Below, piece by piece: positions 33,201 through 40,394 of a stretch of DNA of 45,118 nt. Source of the DNA: a virus. The stretch covers positions 1-45,118 of IMG/VR virus record IMGVR_UViG_3300027896_000074; one strand, given 5' to 3'. The position numbers were made by a program, and so were the translations under genes. Positions within the stretch are counted from its first letter, which is position 1. Every line of letters starts with the position of its first letter. The notes under the pieces are model-generated. The model did no database searches, had not been told where the DNA came from, and saw nothing but the letters and a program-made list of their open reading frames with translations.

Positions 33201-33902
33201 TTATTTTTTAGATTCTTTATTACTTTCTAACCATCCGAGTTGACTATCATTAAAATTATTTCTTAACCATGCTATCGCATCTACTTGTTGATTTTCTGAC
33301 CAACTTTGAATTTCTGTGGACTGAGAAAATTTCAACTCTGATTTTATATGATCGAGTTTTTCTTTATCCTCTAAGTTGTCAGTCAATTTTTTTATTAGAT
33401 TAATTATTTCAATGAAGTTGTTGGTCTTGAGGTTTTCTTTTGCAGGTAGAGAGTCGGGAGATTTTGGAGAAGGAGAAGAGTATGGAGAGTCGTTACGACT
33501 TTGTTTAGGTGGATAAGATGCAGCATTGCCGTCGTCGTCATCCTCTGCACATATACCTAATAGTGATTGGAGAGAATATCTTCTGGCATATGTCATTGCA
33601 CTTCCCCAACCTTGAGGATCTTTCTTGATTGCATCTACAGGGTAATAACTTTTGATCCACTCACCTGATAAATGCATGAGTTGAGATACTAAGATCATCT
33701 TACCATCTTCGATCTTGGTACATTGAACTACAGACAATCCATTGTCGCTGAGTGGCTCCCTTGCGCACTTCCATATAGCACTTAAGTCTGAGTACTTGCT
33801 TCTAAAGAAAGGATTCTCACTATCTCTAAGGGCACCTTGCATCTTCCCTTGAGCTTTTGAAAGTGCTTCTGCTAGCTTTGCGATTGTCTCACTCTGATTC
33901 AT
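33201..33902 (-). CDS. ERF-family single-strand annealing protein
   Basis: Start at 33902 (MNQSETIAK, 233 residues) with AGAGG six bases away. The N-terminal ~135 residues match ERF/Sak recombinases: FFRSKYSDLSAIWK, VVQCTKIEDGKMILVS, and GWGSAMTYARRYSLQSLLGICAEDDDDGNA, the family's hallmark ARRYsL...G...EDDDG motif. A disordered Pro/Ser linker leads to a helical tail. It pairs homologous single strands in phage recombination; the SSB and RusA proteins here would be its partners. Confidence 0.9.
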   Translation of the reverse strand: MNQSETIAKLAEALSKAQGKMQGALRDSENPFFRSKYSDLSAIWKCAREPLSDNGLSVVQCTKIEDGKMILVSQLMHLSGEWIKSYYPVDAIKKDPQGWGSAMTYARRYSLQSLLGICAEDDDDGNAASYPPKQSRNDSPYSSPSPKSPDSLPAKENLKTNNFIEIINLIKKLTDNLEDKEKLDHIKSELKFSQSTEIQSWSENQQVDAIAWLRNNFNDSQLGWLESNKESKK

Positions 33903-33912
33903 TTCATTCCTC

Positions 33913-34134
33913 TTAGTCTTCAATACTTGTTAGTCTAGTCTTGCTTTCAAATTTTAGATCTTTCCTGTTCTTTAAATGTTTAGTTATCTCTGCCTCAGTC
34001 GCAGACATTAAGATATAAAAACCACGTGAAAGATTACCGCATCCTAATTCAACAAGCTGGAGCTTCCATCTCTCTTTTGTAGACATTGACACTTGTACTC
34101 GTTTATCGGGTTGCGCTGGCTTAAATAACAACAT
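33913..34134 (-). CDS. Ribbon-helix-helix-like small protein
   Basis: A 73-residue protein with KRVQVSMSTKERWKLQL, then a helix ending SRGFYILMS; a ribbon-helix-helix DNA binder is plausible but not certain. First gene of the minus early-type operon, so it may regulate the divergent region in front of it. Confidence 0.5.
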   Translation of the reverse strand: MLLFKPAQPDKRVQVSMSTKERWKLQLVELGCGNLSRGFYILMSATEAEITKHLKNRKDLKFESKTRLTSIED

Positions 34135-34218
34135 GTTATACTCCTTCTAAATAACATTTTAAATAGTTTTCTAAATACTATCTCGCTTAAATATTCAAAC
34201 ATTTTATATTAGCATCAG

Positions 34219-34236
34219 AAAAGTGTACACACTTTT
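34219..34236. promoter_or_regulatory. Palindromic operator candidate
   Basis: AAAAGTGT-AC-ACACTTTT, an 8-base perfect inverted repeat with a 2-base centre, in the gap between the divergent minus operon and the replication genes. No bound regulator can be named. Confidence 0.5.
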
Positions 34237-34333
34237 TTTGTTTACTTGGGTAAAAAAGTGATATTTAATAGACAAGAATTGTTTAGATGGATTATGACAC
34301 AGCGTAGTAATCTGGGAAGCTGTGCGTTTAGAC

Positions 34334-34430
34334 AAAAAAATACCCCTTCTGGAGAGGGGTATTAACACGCCTATGAACTTTTCAAGACGACTCATAGGCG
34401 ATAACATCAATGTTTTGAATAAGGAAAACA
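34334..34430 (-). ncRNA. Candidate OOP-like antisense RNA
   Basis: On the minus strand CGCCTATGA pairs with TCATAGGCG (34400-34368, 15-base loop). A second stem then has AATACCCC and GGGGTATT (34363-34339) followed by a T tract, a complete intrinsic terminator. No minus-strand gene ends here; the nearest is the plus-strand initiator at 34431. So a short RNA transcribed leftward from near the initiator's start, and complementary to its leader, is possible. The promoter is weak or unclear. Confidence 0.5.
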
Positions 34431-35411
34431 ATGACTGATTCAGATAATACACTATTTACGCACGAAACAATAATAAATTTTCTACAGAGTAATAAATTTT
34501 CTTTTAGAATAAATCGGGCATTACTGTATGGGTTGGGTACTGATAGTTATGCAGTATTTGTAATTCTGTGTTCTTTCAATCCGAGCCATCCTAGTATCGC
34601 TACTATCGTCAAGATATCCCGGCTTTCTGAAAGAAATGTAAAATATAAAATAAAGATTCTAACAAAAGAATTAAAACTTTTCTCTTACATAAGAGGCAAC
34701 TCTAGAAACCTTTGCAATACATATACTCGCAATTATAAAAACATTGCAGAGTTCGTATTCAAACATGATGCAGAAGTAAGATCAGTTATTTCAAATTCTG
34801 ACTCAATTGATGCACCAGATGCACCCCAACTAGTGCACCAGATGCACCAGTTGAAGCCATTAACTAGTGCACCAGATGCACTAGTGCATACCATGCACCA
34901 GTTAGAACATCCAACTAGTGCACCAGATGCACCCCAACTAGTGCACCAGATGCACACCAAAGTACAAGATAGAAAGTACAAGATAGAAGAAGAGGAAGTA
35001 TCTGTAGCAGATGCGTATATCATCAAGAAACCAAAACCAATAGCAGATGAGATAAAACAAGCATGGAATAACGCTTGTAGTAACAATCCTAAAACCCTCC
35101 CCCCTATTAGATCAATGACCGTCAATCGACTTAAAAGCATTGCCAAGTTAACGGAAATAGGGCTAGAGACGATTCAAGATTGGAATGAGTACATCTGTAT
35201 GGTTTTTTCTTCAAAGTATCTCACAGGTCAAATTAAGCAATGGTCTGCTGACTTCGATTGGGTTATCGAAAAAGACCATGCTATAAAAATTTTAGAAGGC
35301 AAATATAACGACAAAAAATCTAGGCCAAATGACTTCGATGTTGGTAAGAATGATCTTATCGATGAACTGTTCAAACCAAATGGAGCTAACATTTTTGCAG
35401 GAAGGTTTTGA
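34431..35411 (+). CDS. Replication initiator-like protein with internal iterons
   Basis: A 326-residue protein. The N-terminal ~110 residues contain a winged-helix-like unit (SIATIVKISRLSERNVKYKIKIL), as in phage replication O-like proteins. A repeated APDAPQLVHQMH segment follows (about 125-180), made by iterons in the DNA. The C-terminal ~100 residues (IQDWNEYICMVFSSKYLTGQ) resemble the end domains of replication proteins of this kind. Next come a helicase-loader candidate and SSB. The initiator role is inferred from the repeats and order. Confidence 0.7.
   Translation: MTDSDNTLFTHETIINFLQSNKFSFRINRALLYGLGTDSYAVFVILCSFNPSHPSIATIVKISRLSERNVKYKIKILTKELKLFSYIRGNSRNLCNTYTRNYKNIAEFVFKHDAEVRSVISNSDSIDAPDAPQLVHQMHQLKPLTSAPDALVHTMHQLEHPTSAPDAPQLVHQMHTKVQDRKYKIEEEEVSVADAYIIKKPKPIADEIKQAWNNACSNNPKTLPPIRSMTVNRLKSIAKLTEIGLETIQDWNEYICMVFSSKYLTGQIKQWSADFDWVIEKDHAIKILEGKYNDKKSRPNDFDVGKNDLIDELFKPNGANIFAGRF
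34809..34987. repeat. Iteron-like repeats: candidate replication origin
   Basis: Five copies of about 20 bases, consensus ACTAGTGCACCAGATGCACC, start at 34829, 34863, 34880, 34914 and 34937, plus a partial copy at 34809. Right after them AAGTACAAGATAGA occurs twice in tandem (34960-34987) in an A/G-rich stretch. The layout matches iterons plus a melting region inside a phage O-type gene. Confidence 0.7.
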
Positions 35412-35413
35412 AT

Positions 35414-35962
35414 ATGTCAGTAGCAAGATTGACCTCAGCATTACAGATGTTTGCAGAATTATATAATAAAGAATTGAATCAAGCACAAAAAAAATTCTAT
35501 ATAGATTTTTTATCAGTATTACCATTTGACATAGTGCAGCGCATATTCCTAACTGCCATCGAAACAAAGAAATTCTTCCCAAGTATTTCTGAACTAAAAG
35601 AAATATTCGACTCCTTCACCCAACCCCCTGGAGATAAAAAAGACTTAGCAATGGAGATGGTGGGTATGATTGTTCCTGCAATGAAACGTTTTAGTGGGAA
35701 CTTTCCAGTAGAAGCACGTGAAGAGATAGGAGAATTATGTTGGTTAGTAGTTGAGCGTTGCGGAGGTTGGAAATGCTTATGTGATACTCAGGAAGCTAAT
35801 CTTGAGACTTTACGTGCTCAACTTCGTCATATGTGTGAATCAATACTCGCCTCTAGAAATAATTTAAAGTCATCTGCATCCATGTTAGACTTTCAGAAAA
35901 AAGGTACGATGCAGCTTAAAGAAATAATGAGTACGCAGTTTTTAATAGAAGAAAGGAACTAG
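35414..35962 (+). CDS. Helicase-loader candidate
   Basis: ATG at 35414 (182 residues) with GAAGG eight bases away. Helical throughout: LYNKELNQAQKKFYIDFL, then FLTAIETKKFFPSISELKEI. The FPSI-type motif is common in phage helicase-loader or DnaB-partner proteins that follow the initiator (compare SPP1 gp39 or the lambda P place). It directly follows the initiator gene and precedes the SSB gene. No helicase gene is visible, so host DnaB is the probable partner. Confidence 0.55.
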   Translation: MSVARLTSALQMFAELYNKELNQAQKKFYIDFLSVLPFDIVQRIFLTAIETKKFFPSISELKEIFDSFTQPPGDKKDLAMEMVGMIVPAMKRFSGNFPVEAREEIGELCWLVVERCGGWKCLCDTQEANLETLRAQLRHMCESILASRNNLKSSASMLDFQKKGTMQLKEIMSTQFLIEERN

Positions 35963-35984
35963 CAATCTTTAATAGGAGGATTTA

Positions 35985-36224
35985 ATGGGAAAAATTGATA
36001 GATATAAAGTATACGATGTGAAACACATATCAGATTTTATTGCCTGCTTGACGGCCAATATAGAAGATGCTTATCGTACAGCAGGAATAAAAGACTATAT
36101 TAGTAAAGAGTGTTTCGATAAGGCATTTGAATTAGCAAAGATAACTTGGAGTAATAAAGATGGAAATGTGGGTAATGAATTCCATTGGGATACTCGTAAT
36201 TATTCAAGTATGGTGAGACTATGA
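35985..36224 (+). CDS. Small protein, unknown
   Basis: A 79-residue protein with AGGAGG before its ATG. Coupled to SSB with a 4-base overlap, so part of the replication operon. No family recognised. Confidence 0.6.
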   Translation: MGKIDRYKVYDVKHISDFIACLTANIEDAYRTAGIKDYISKECFDKAFELAKITWSNKDGNVGNEFHWDTRNYSSMVRL

Positions 36225-36652
36225 ATGAAGTACCTGATAATGAATTAAATAAGTTCCCTACCAAAGGGATTATCAGGAATGAATTGATATTGCGAACTGC
36301 TGCAAATGGTAACTCATACGTTGTTATCAATTTAAAGATGAAGCCTTACACATCAAAGAAGACTGGAGAGTTGGCGTACACTTACATAGGAGTATTCCTG
36401 TGGGGTAAGGAAGCTGAGAAGGCAGTAGAAACTTTAAATGTTGGTGATGAAATATTTGCTTTATGTGAGATAAGAAATAGTTTTAATAAGAAAGATAACA
36501 CTTCAAAAGATACATACACTGCTGAGACATTTAAAAATTTAGGTCCTAAGAAGTTAGATCAGGCGATAGTGAAAGTGAAAGAAGCAATAAGTAAACCAGA
36601 ATGGGACACTCGTTATATGCCACCTACTCAGTATGATGAGTTACCTTTTTAG
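36221..36652 (+). CDS. ssb: Single-stranded DNA-binding protein
   Basis: A 143-residue OB-fold protein. KGIIRNELILRTAANGNSYV (in the first 35 residues) and FLWGKEAEKAVETLNVGDE fit the SSB core. The last residues are DELPF, an acidic tail end of the bacterial type (usually DDIPF), which recruits partners. Located with the initiator and loader genes. Confidence 0.85.
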   Translation: MNEVPDNELNKFPTKGIIRNELILRTAANGNSYVVINLKMKPYTSKKTGELAYTYIGVFLWGKEAEKAVETLNVGDEIFALCEIRNSFNKKDNTSKDTYTAETFKNLGPKKLDQAIVKVKEAISKPEWDTRYMPPTQYDELPF

Positions 36653-36675
36653 CATCAACTCTCCAAAGGGATCCC

Positions 36676-36825
36676 ATGAAAGATTTTTTATTAATATTAC
36701 TCATGTCATCTATCGGCATCCTCATTGCCTTCTTAATTATTTGGTTTGAGGATAGGAAGCTGAAAAAAGAAATTGAAGAGTATAATAAGAGACTTGAATC
36801 TTTAAGACCACGATCTTATAAATAG
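36676..36825 (+). CDS. Small membrane protein, 49 aa
   Basis: MKDFLLILLMSSIG then LIAFLIIWF makes one long membrane helix, followed by a charged Lys/Glu/Arg tail. A small late or early membrane protein; no family recognised. Confidence 0.5.
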   Translation: MKDFLLILLMSSIGILIAFLIIWFEDRKLKKEIEEYNKRLESLRPRSYK

Positions 36826-36839
36826 CAAGACTTAATCAT

Positions 36840-36931
36840 TGCAACGCTCCCTAGAAGTAGACTACAACTATGCGGTCTATTTCTAGTTAGCGAAGCATTA
36901 CTAAATTCTATAACAGGGAATGCCCCTATAG
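36840..36931. other. Long imperfect hairpins between convergent genes
   Basis: The first hairpin has CTAGAAGTAGAC (36851-36862) and GTCTATTTCTAG (36875-36886). Outer arms (TGC-aa-CGCT and AGCG-aa-GCA) extend pairing to 36840-36897 with symmetric internal loops. A smaller hairpin follows at 36908-36931 (CTATA ... TATAG). No T-tract follows on either strand, so a structured RNA or site is more likely than an ordinary terminator. Confidence 0.5.
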
Positions 36932-36938
36932 GACCACC

Positions 36939-37154
36939 CTACCAGCGTTCAAAACCTTTTATATAGTAATCAATTTTCTTCTGAAGAGTTTCAGATATCA
37001 TCCCTGACTCAATTGTTTTGAATATCAAGTATGCTTCACCTGACAATTCAGAACCATATAACCCATCAAGATTGCGTAATTTCTTTACTATACTTGTGAG
37101 TCCTTCTTTTTCTAGTAATTCAGTTATCTCAAATATTTCTTTAATCGCTATCAT
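36939..37154 (-). CDS. Immunity-like protein following the toxin-like gene
   Basis: A 71-residue helical, acidic protein (LLEKEGLTSIVKKLRNLDGL, then SGEAYLIFKTIESG). The start lies 9 bases after the toxin-like gene's stop and its ribosome site overlaps that stop. Size, acidity and place directly after the toxin are those of an immunity protein, and the YG-x5-GE pattern reminds me of small immunity proteins in polymorphic-toxin loci. Inference only. Confidence 0.5.
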   Translation of the reverse strand: MIAIKEIFEITELLEKEGLTSIVKKLRNLDGLYGSELSGEAYLIFKTIESGMISETLQKKIDYYIKGFERW

Positions 37155-37163
37155 AAATAATCC

Positions 37164-38180
37164 TTATAGAGAGACATGACTTATTGTTTCTATTATATCA
37201 GGATCTCCAATTACAACTTCAGGTGCTCCACCTTTTCTTCCAGCAAGAGCATCGGCCTCTCTAGTTATGAATTCATGTCTACCTGGTTTAATTTTTGCAC
37301 GTTGAACCCAATCGATATCACTTAGTTGAGTGTTTGCTGGTAGTCCATATCTCTCAATAAAATCAGGATCTATTCTTGGTTTAGAACCCCCAATGATTGG
37401 ATTTTCTACTGCCCAAAATTGAGCATCCTTTCCTGTTGTTTGTATTCCATGTTTCCCTATCTTATACAGAGTCCCTCCATTAGCTGCATATAATTTTGCT
37501 GAAACTATTCCTTCTGATACATTTTGAACGGCCGTACCGTAAGGGGTTTTGACTTCCATAGTCCGAAATACTAACTGTGTTACTTTACTTGGAAAAGAAT
37601 AAGAACTTGAGCCGATTACACCTTCAGTAGCGAGTGAGATAAACCATCCTGGTATTTCATCGCGAATACCTTGAGGGAGCTTGTCATAAATTTTCATTGC
37701 TTGATCAAGATCATATTCTGCAAAAGCACAAAACATTTGGGAGTACTTACCCGCTGCGGTACAAATTCCTATAGAATGAGCTATATCTGAAACTATTGAA
37801 GGAAGATTTGATGAAAACTTTTGTTCCTCTTCTCTTTGAAAGGCCTCTCTCTCTTTTTCTTCTTTCAATTCTTGAGCTATTCGGGCAGTGGCCTCTCTAG
37901 TTTTTGCCTTTACTAACTCCATACATAAGTCGATGCATTCATCACACTCTTTGTTACACTGTATTGCTTCGGCCATACAAATGTTTGCACCATGTATATC
38001 TCCTGCATCGCAACAAGCGAGTGCTCTTGCTTTGCAAGCTGTGACTGTTCGATTGTGAATCGCTTCGCAACCTCTAACACATTCTTTTCCAATGGCCATA
38101 ATCCATGGTGGCGTTTCGTCTGCTGAATAGACTGAGAAATTTAGTAATAGAAATCCCATTACTACTAAAAGTAATTTCAT
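37164..38180 (-). CDS. Secreted Cys-rich protein with polymorphic-toxin-like end
   Basis: A 338-residue protein. Residues 1-20 are a Sec signal (cleavage near VYSA-DE). Ten Cys in residues 34-86 have a nearly symmetric spacing (C-x3-C, CC, C-x3-C-x2-C-x3-C), probably disulphide-linked helices. A coiled coil (88-122) and a middle domain follow. The end (about 228-338) has LYKIGKHGI, QFWAVENP, ERYGLP, EFITREA and GGAPEVVI. I recognise this pattern from the C-terminal toxin tips of Rhs and other polymorphic toxins, possibly ADP-ribosyltransferases. The family name is not certain. Ribosome site AAGGAG. Confidence 0.65.
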   Translation of the reverse strand: MKLLLVVMGFLLLNFSVYSADETPPWIMAIGKECVRGCEAIHNRTVTACKARALACCDAGDIHGANICMAEAIQCNKECDECIDLCMELVKAKTREATARIAQELKEEKEREAFQREEEQKFSSNLPSIVSDIAHSIGICTAAGKYSQMFCAFAEYDLDQAMKIYDKLPQGIRDEIPGWFISLATEGVIGSSSYSFPSKVTQLVFRTMEVKTPYGTAVQNVSEGIVSAKLYAANGGTLYKIGKHGIQTTGKDAQFWAVENPIIGGSKPRIDPDFIERYGLPANTQLSDIDWVQRAKIKPGRHEFITREADALAGRKGGAPEVVIGDPDIIETISHVSL

Positions 38181-38281
38181 AAAGTAACTCCTTGAAAAGT
38201 TTTTAACTGCGTTATGCAGAAGATTATATTACTATATAATGCTCTGTATTATATAATTTAATTTTGAAAGTAATGAGGAGG

Positions 38282-38671
38282 TTACTTCACGATAATTTGA
38301 TCATCGACCATTGCAATCATGAATCCATTTTTAGAGAATACCTTTATATCTTCTCTTATCATTCTCATAATTAGTTTTTGTTTAATGCTATCTTGATGTT
38401 GCTTTTCGTCTGATATCTTTTGGCGGTAATACGCGATACTTTTTTCAAATGATTCAATATTATTATCCATTGCAATAATTGCTTTTGCACATTCATCAAC
38501 ATTCCCTTCTGCGCATCCTGTTATAATGCCCTCCAGAAAAGCTGTAACGGACTTAAGTTGTTTATTTATTTCTTCTTTATCTACTCCTTGTTTTAAAGAC
38601 ATTTCATATAATAATGCTGCTTGTGCTCGCAAGTTCATTATATCTTCGTATAAATTAATTTCCTTTCTCAT
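38282..38671 (-). CDS. Gp157-like helical protein
   Basis: ATG at 38671 (129 residues) with GGAGAGTTG right in front. A helical coiled-coil (KSIAYYRQKISDEKQHQ) leads to KQKLIMRMIREDIKVF and a short beta end, the layout of the siphovirus Gp157 family found in replication and resistance regions of phages. Moderate call. Confidence 0.55.
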   Translation of the reverse strand: MRKEINLYEDIMNLRAQAALLYEMSLKQGVDKEEINKQLKSVTAFLEGIITGCAEGNVDECAKAIIAMDNNIESFEKSIAYYRQKISDEKQHQDSIKQKLIMRMIREDIKVFSKNGFMIAMVDDQIIVK

Positions 38672-38727
38672 CAACTCTCCAAAGTGATATTGTTTAGTTA
38701 CCTCTTAAAATTGTTCAGTAGCTATCG

Positions 38728-38754
38728 GCATCCCCTACGCACAATAGGGGATGC
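38728..38754. promoter_or_regulatory. 10-bp perfect inverted repeat between divergent genes
   Basis: GCATCCCCTA (38728-38737), a 7-base loop, then TAGGGGATGC (38745-38754), 12 bases before the RusA start and between two divergent genes. No T tract follows. An operator or a translation-blocking hairpin is likely. Confidence 0.5.
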
Positions 38755-38766
38755 TTTAAAGTAAAT

Positions 38767-39129
38767 ATGGAATATGAAGTCATTAACATCAAAGATATTC
38801 ATTTAGTCTCAATCAATCAAAAGTACATACCAGTACGTGGTCGATTAGTCTTATCAGCTAACTACAGACATTTCAAAACGCTCCTCACTGACCTATGCAA
38901 ACCCATTAAGATCGAACCGCCTTATGCAGTGAAGATTTATCTTATAACACATTTGGATATAGATAATGTAATCAAATGTATCCTAGATGCAATTGAGGCG
39001 AAAGGCGTGCTGACCAATGATAAAAAGGTCTACAATCTTTTTGTATATAAAAAAGAAGTAAAGAGGAATGTACCGAGTAGTTTGAGAGTAGTAGTCGACG
39101 ACTCTCCAATAGACTTTCCAGAGTGGTAG
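38767..39129 (+). CDS. rusA: RusA-family Holliday junction resolvase
   Basis: A 120-residue protein. The RusA signature is clear: DIDNVIKCILDA (Asp64, Asp66, Asn67, Lys70, Asp74) and LTNDKKV with a further Asp (Asp85). It would cut branched DNA before packaging. The ATG has no good ribosome site, and a strong hairpin sits just before it, suggesting control of translation. Confidence 0.88.
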   Translation: MEYEVINIKDIHLVSINQKYIPVRGRLVLSANYRHFKTLLTDLCKPIKIEPPYAVKIYLITHLDIDNVIKCILDAIEAKGVLTNDKKVYNLFVYKKEVKRNVPSSLRVVVDDSPIDFPEW

Positions 39130-39138
39130 AAATAAGGC

Positions 39139-39371
39139 CTGTGGGGAAAATTATTACACCCTGAAGGAGATCCGCCCACAGACCCTTTACTTTTCTTCAA
39201 GAAAGGAGTTTATGAAATTCTTTCTATCGCGATTCATTATTGACTCAAATGCTAATTGAAACAACACTTTTCTTTTCAGCTCGGAAAACGCATGAAACGA
39301 TGAGTCTATATTCCTGCATGAAAAAAGATTTTTTGTGCAGTAGACTTCCGTATATTGAAATTTAAATTTCA
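39139..39371. other. Palindrome-rich gap between rusA and the lysis genes
   Basis: Three elements lie here. CTGTGGG and CCCACAG pair at 39139-39145/39175-39181. CTGCA and TGCAG enclose A6/T6 around 39315-39340. TGAAATTTAAATTTCA (39356-39371) is a 16-base perfect palindrome. No convincing gene lies in the gap (a 15-residue ORF at about 39210 has a good ribosome site but is too short to call). Confidence 0.45.
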
Positions 39372-39387
39372 GTATCTGTGACAAACC

Positions 39388-39498
39388 CTATTTCTTTTTG
39401 AAGAGACTTTTAATTTGACCGCAGTAGTCAATCAGTTTGATCATTATAAAGAATACAGTCATAAAGAATAATGCCCTCAATCGTGCGACTCTCCTCAT
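39388..39498 (-). CDS. 36-residue membrane protein of the lysis cassette
   Basis: Starts at 39498, overlapping the transglycosylase stop as ATGA. MRRVARLR is a basic start, then ALFFMTVFFIMIKLIDYC is one membrane helix and KSLFKKK is a basic end. It could be a small holin or lysis regulator; no family known. Confidence 0.5.
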   Translation of the reverse strand: MRRVARLRALFFMTVFFIMIKLIDYCGQIKSLFKKK

Positions 39499-39983
39499 GA
39501 CTTATCCCCTGTAACTAATACTAAATTCTTTTTGAAGTTATTCACTGCTGTAGCATTTACATAGTGACCATCAACCTTTCTCACTGATCCCGCATTGTAT
39601 GCAGCATAAATATCCAATGGATCTTTAAGCCCTTGCTTAACTATGAGCGACTTAAGATAAGCTACACTCCACTTAAGATTTTCTTCAGGATCGATCAAAT
39701 ATGTACACCATCCTTTGAATCCAAGTGAGTATGCAGTAGCACCCATTATCTGACAGAGGCCCCAAGATGTCATTTGCATTGACTTCATAGTGACTGAATC
39801 ACAATAACAGTCACTGGAGAGTTGAGGGATGTTATACAACCAACAGTAGTTAACTTCATATTTGATCTTATATGGGTTGTAACTACTCTCAGTTAGCACC
39901 ACTGCATGTAATAGCATTAGATCAAAGTTATATTCCTTTGCGGTCGTCGCAATAATATTATCGTATTTCTTTGGTAATTCCAT
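39495..39983 (-). CDS. Lytic transglycosylase (SLT), endolysin
   Basis: A 162-residue SLT-domain protein. The catalytic Glu32 is in LTESSYNPY, followed by TSWGLCQIM (72-80) and YAAYNAGS near 125-133, the family motifs. It would cut peptidoglycan at lysis. No signal peptide, so a holin is needed. Ribosome site AGGAGAGTTG. Confidence 0.88.
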   Translation of the reverse strand: MELPKKYDNIIATTAKEYNFDLMLLHAVVLTESSYNPYKIKYEVNYCWLYNIPQLSSDCYCDSVTMKSMQMTSWGLCQIMGATAYSLGFKGWCTYLIDPEENLKWSVAYLKSLIVKQGLKDPLDIYAAYNAGSVRKVDGHYVNATAVNNFKKNLVLVTGDKS

Positions 39984-39992
39984 ACAACTCTC

Positions 39993-40283
39993 CTATAGTT
40001 TATCTATACCTCTACTCAATAGCTCTTGATAAGCTGCCCTATAATTTTTCAGTTCATCTACAAGTACTCTCTTCTCTATCTTCTCAATCCTCACACTTTC
40101 TTTAGTCTTCTCAAGATGAGCGGTATGTCTACGATTGCGAAGTCTGATAACCAGCTCACCTTCAATAGCATGTAAGAATCTAAAATACTCCTCCTTTAAG
40201 ACTTCGTTATTTCTAGCATAAATAAAATAGAGTACTGACTTGATGATCGTTGGAAGCACTAGCGACAAAATTCGTTGAAACAT
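39993..40283 (-). CDS. Lysis-cassette membrane protein with coiled coil
   Basis: A 96-residue protein. SLVLPTIIKSVLYFIY (about 7-22) is a membrane helix; residues 40-90 form a basic coiled coil. It lies directly before the transglycosylase. Holin or inner-membrane spanin-like, by place and shape only. Confidence 0.55.
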   Translation of the reverse strand: MFQRILSLVLPTIIKSVLYFIYARNNEVLKEEYFRFLHAIEGELVIRLRNRRHTAHLEKTKESVRIEKIEKRVLVDELKNYRAAYQELLSRGIDKL

Positions 40284-40394
40284 AGAACCCCCTAGTTAGT
40301 ATTAGTTTAATCAGAAAAAAGAGTTTGTTTAGTACATACCGTAATTTTAAATAAAACTAGATATTTAATAGTGATTACAATGGGTTATATACTA

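Noticed and set aside
34809-34987. CRISPR array
   Set aside because: Repeats are in frame within a gene, short, unevenly spaced, and without unique spacers of equal length.
36840-36897. Integron attC-like site
   Set aside because: The outer arms do not carry the R-Y-Y-Y-A-A-C / G-T-T-R-R-R-Y core and no integrase is present.
36840-36897. tRNA gene
   Set aside because: The long hairpin lacks a cloverleaf, T-loop and anticodon arm; no tRNA was recognised elsewhere.
37164-38180. Csp-type copper-storage protein
   Set aside because: Cys spacing is suggestive of helices with disulphides, but the long C-terminal domain and signal do not fit a simple copper-store protein.
39187-39384. 65-residue minus-strand ORF beginning with TTG
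   Set aside because: No good ribosome site, covers palindromes, and the sequence looks random; the 36-residue ATG gene uses the end of this region.
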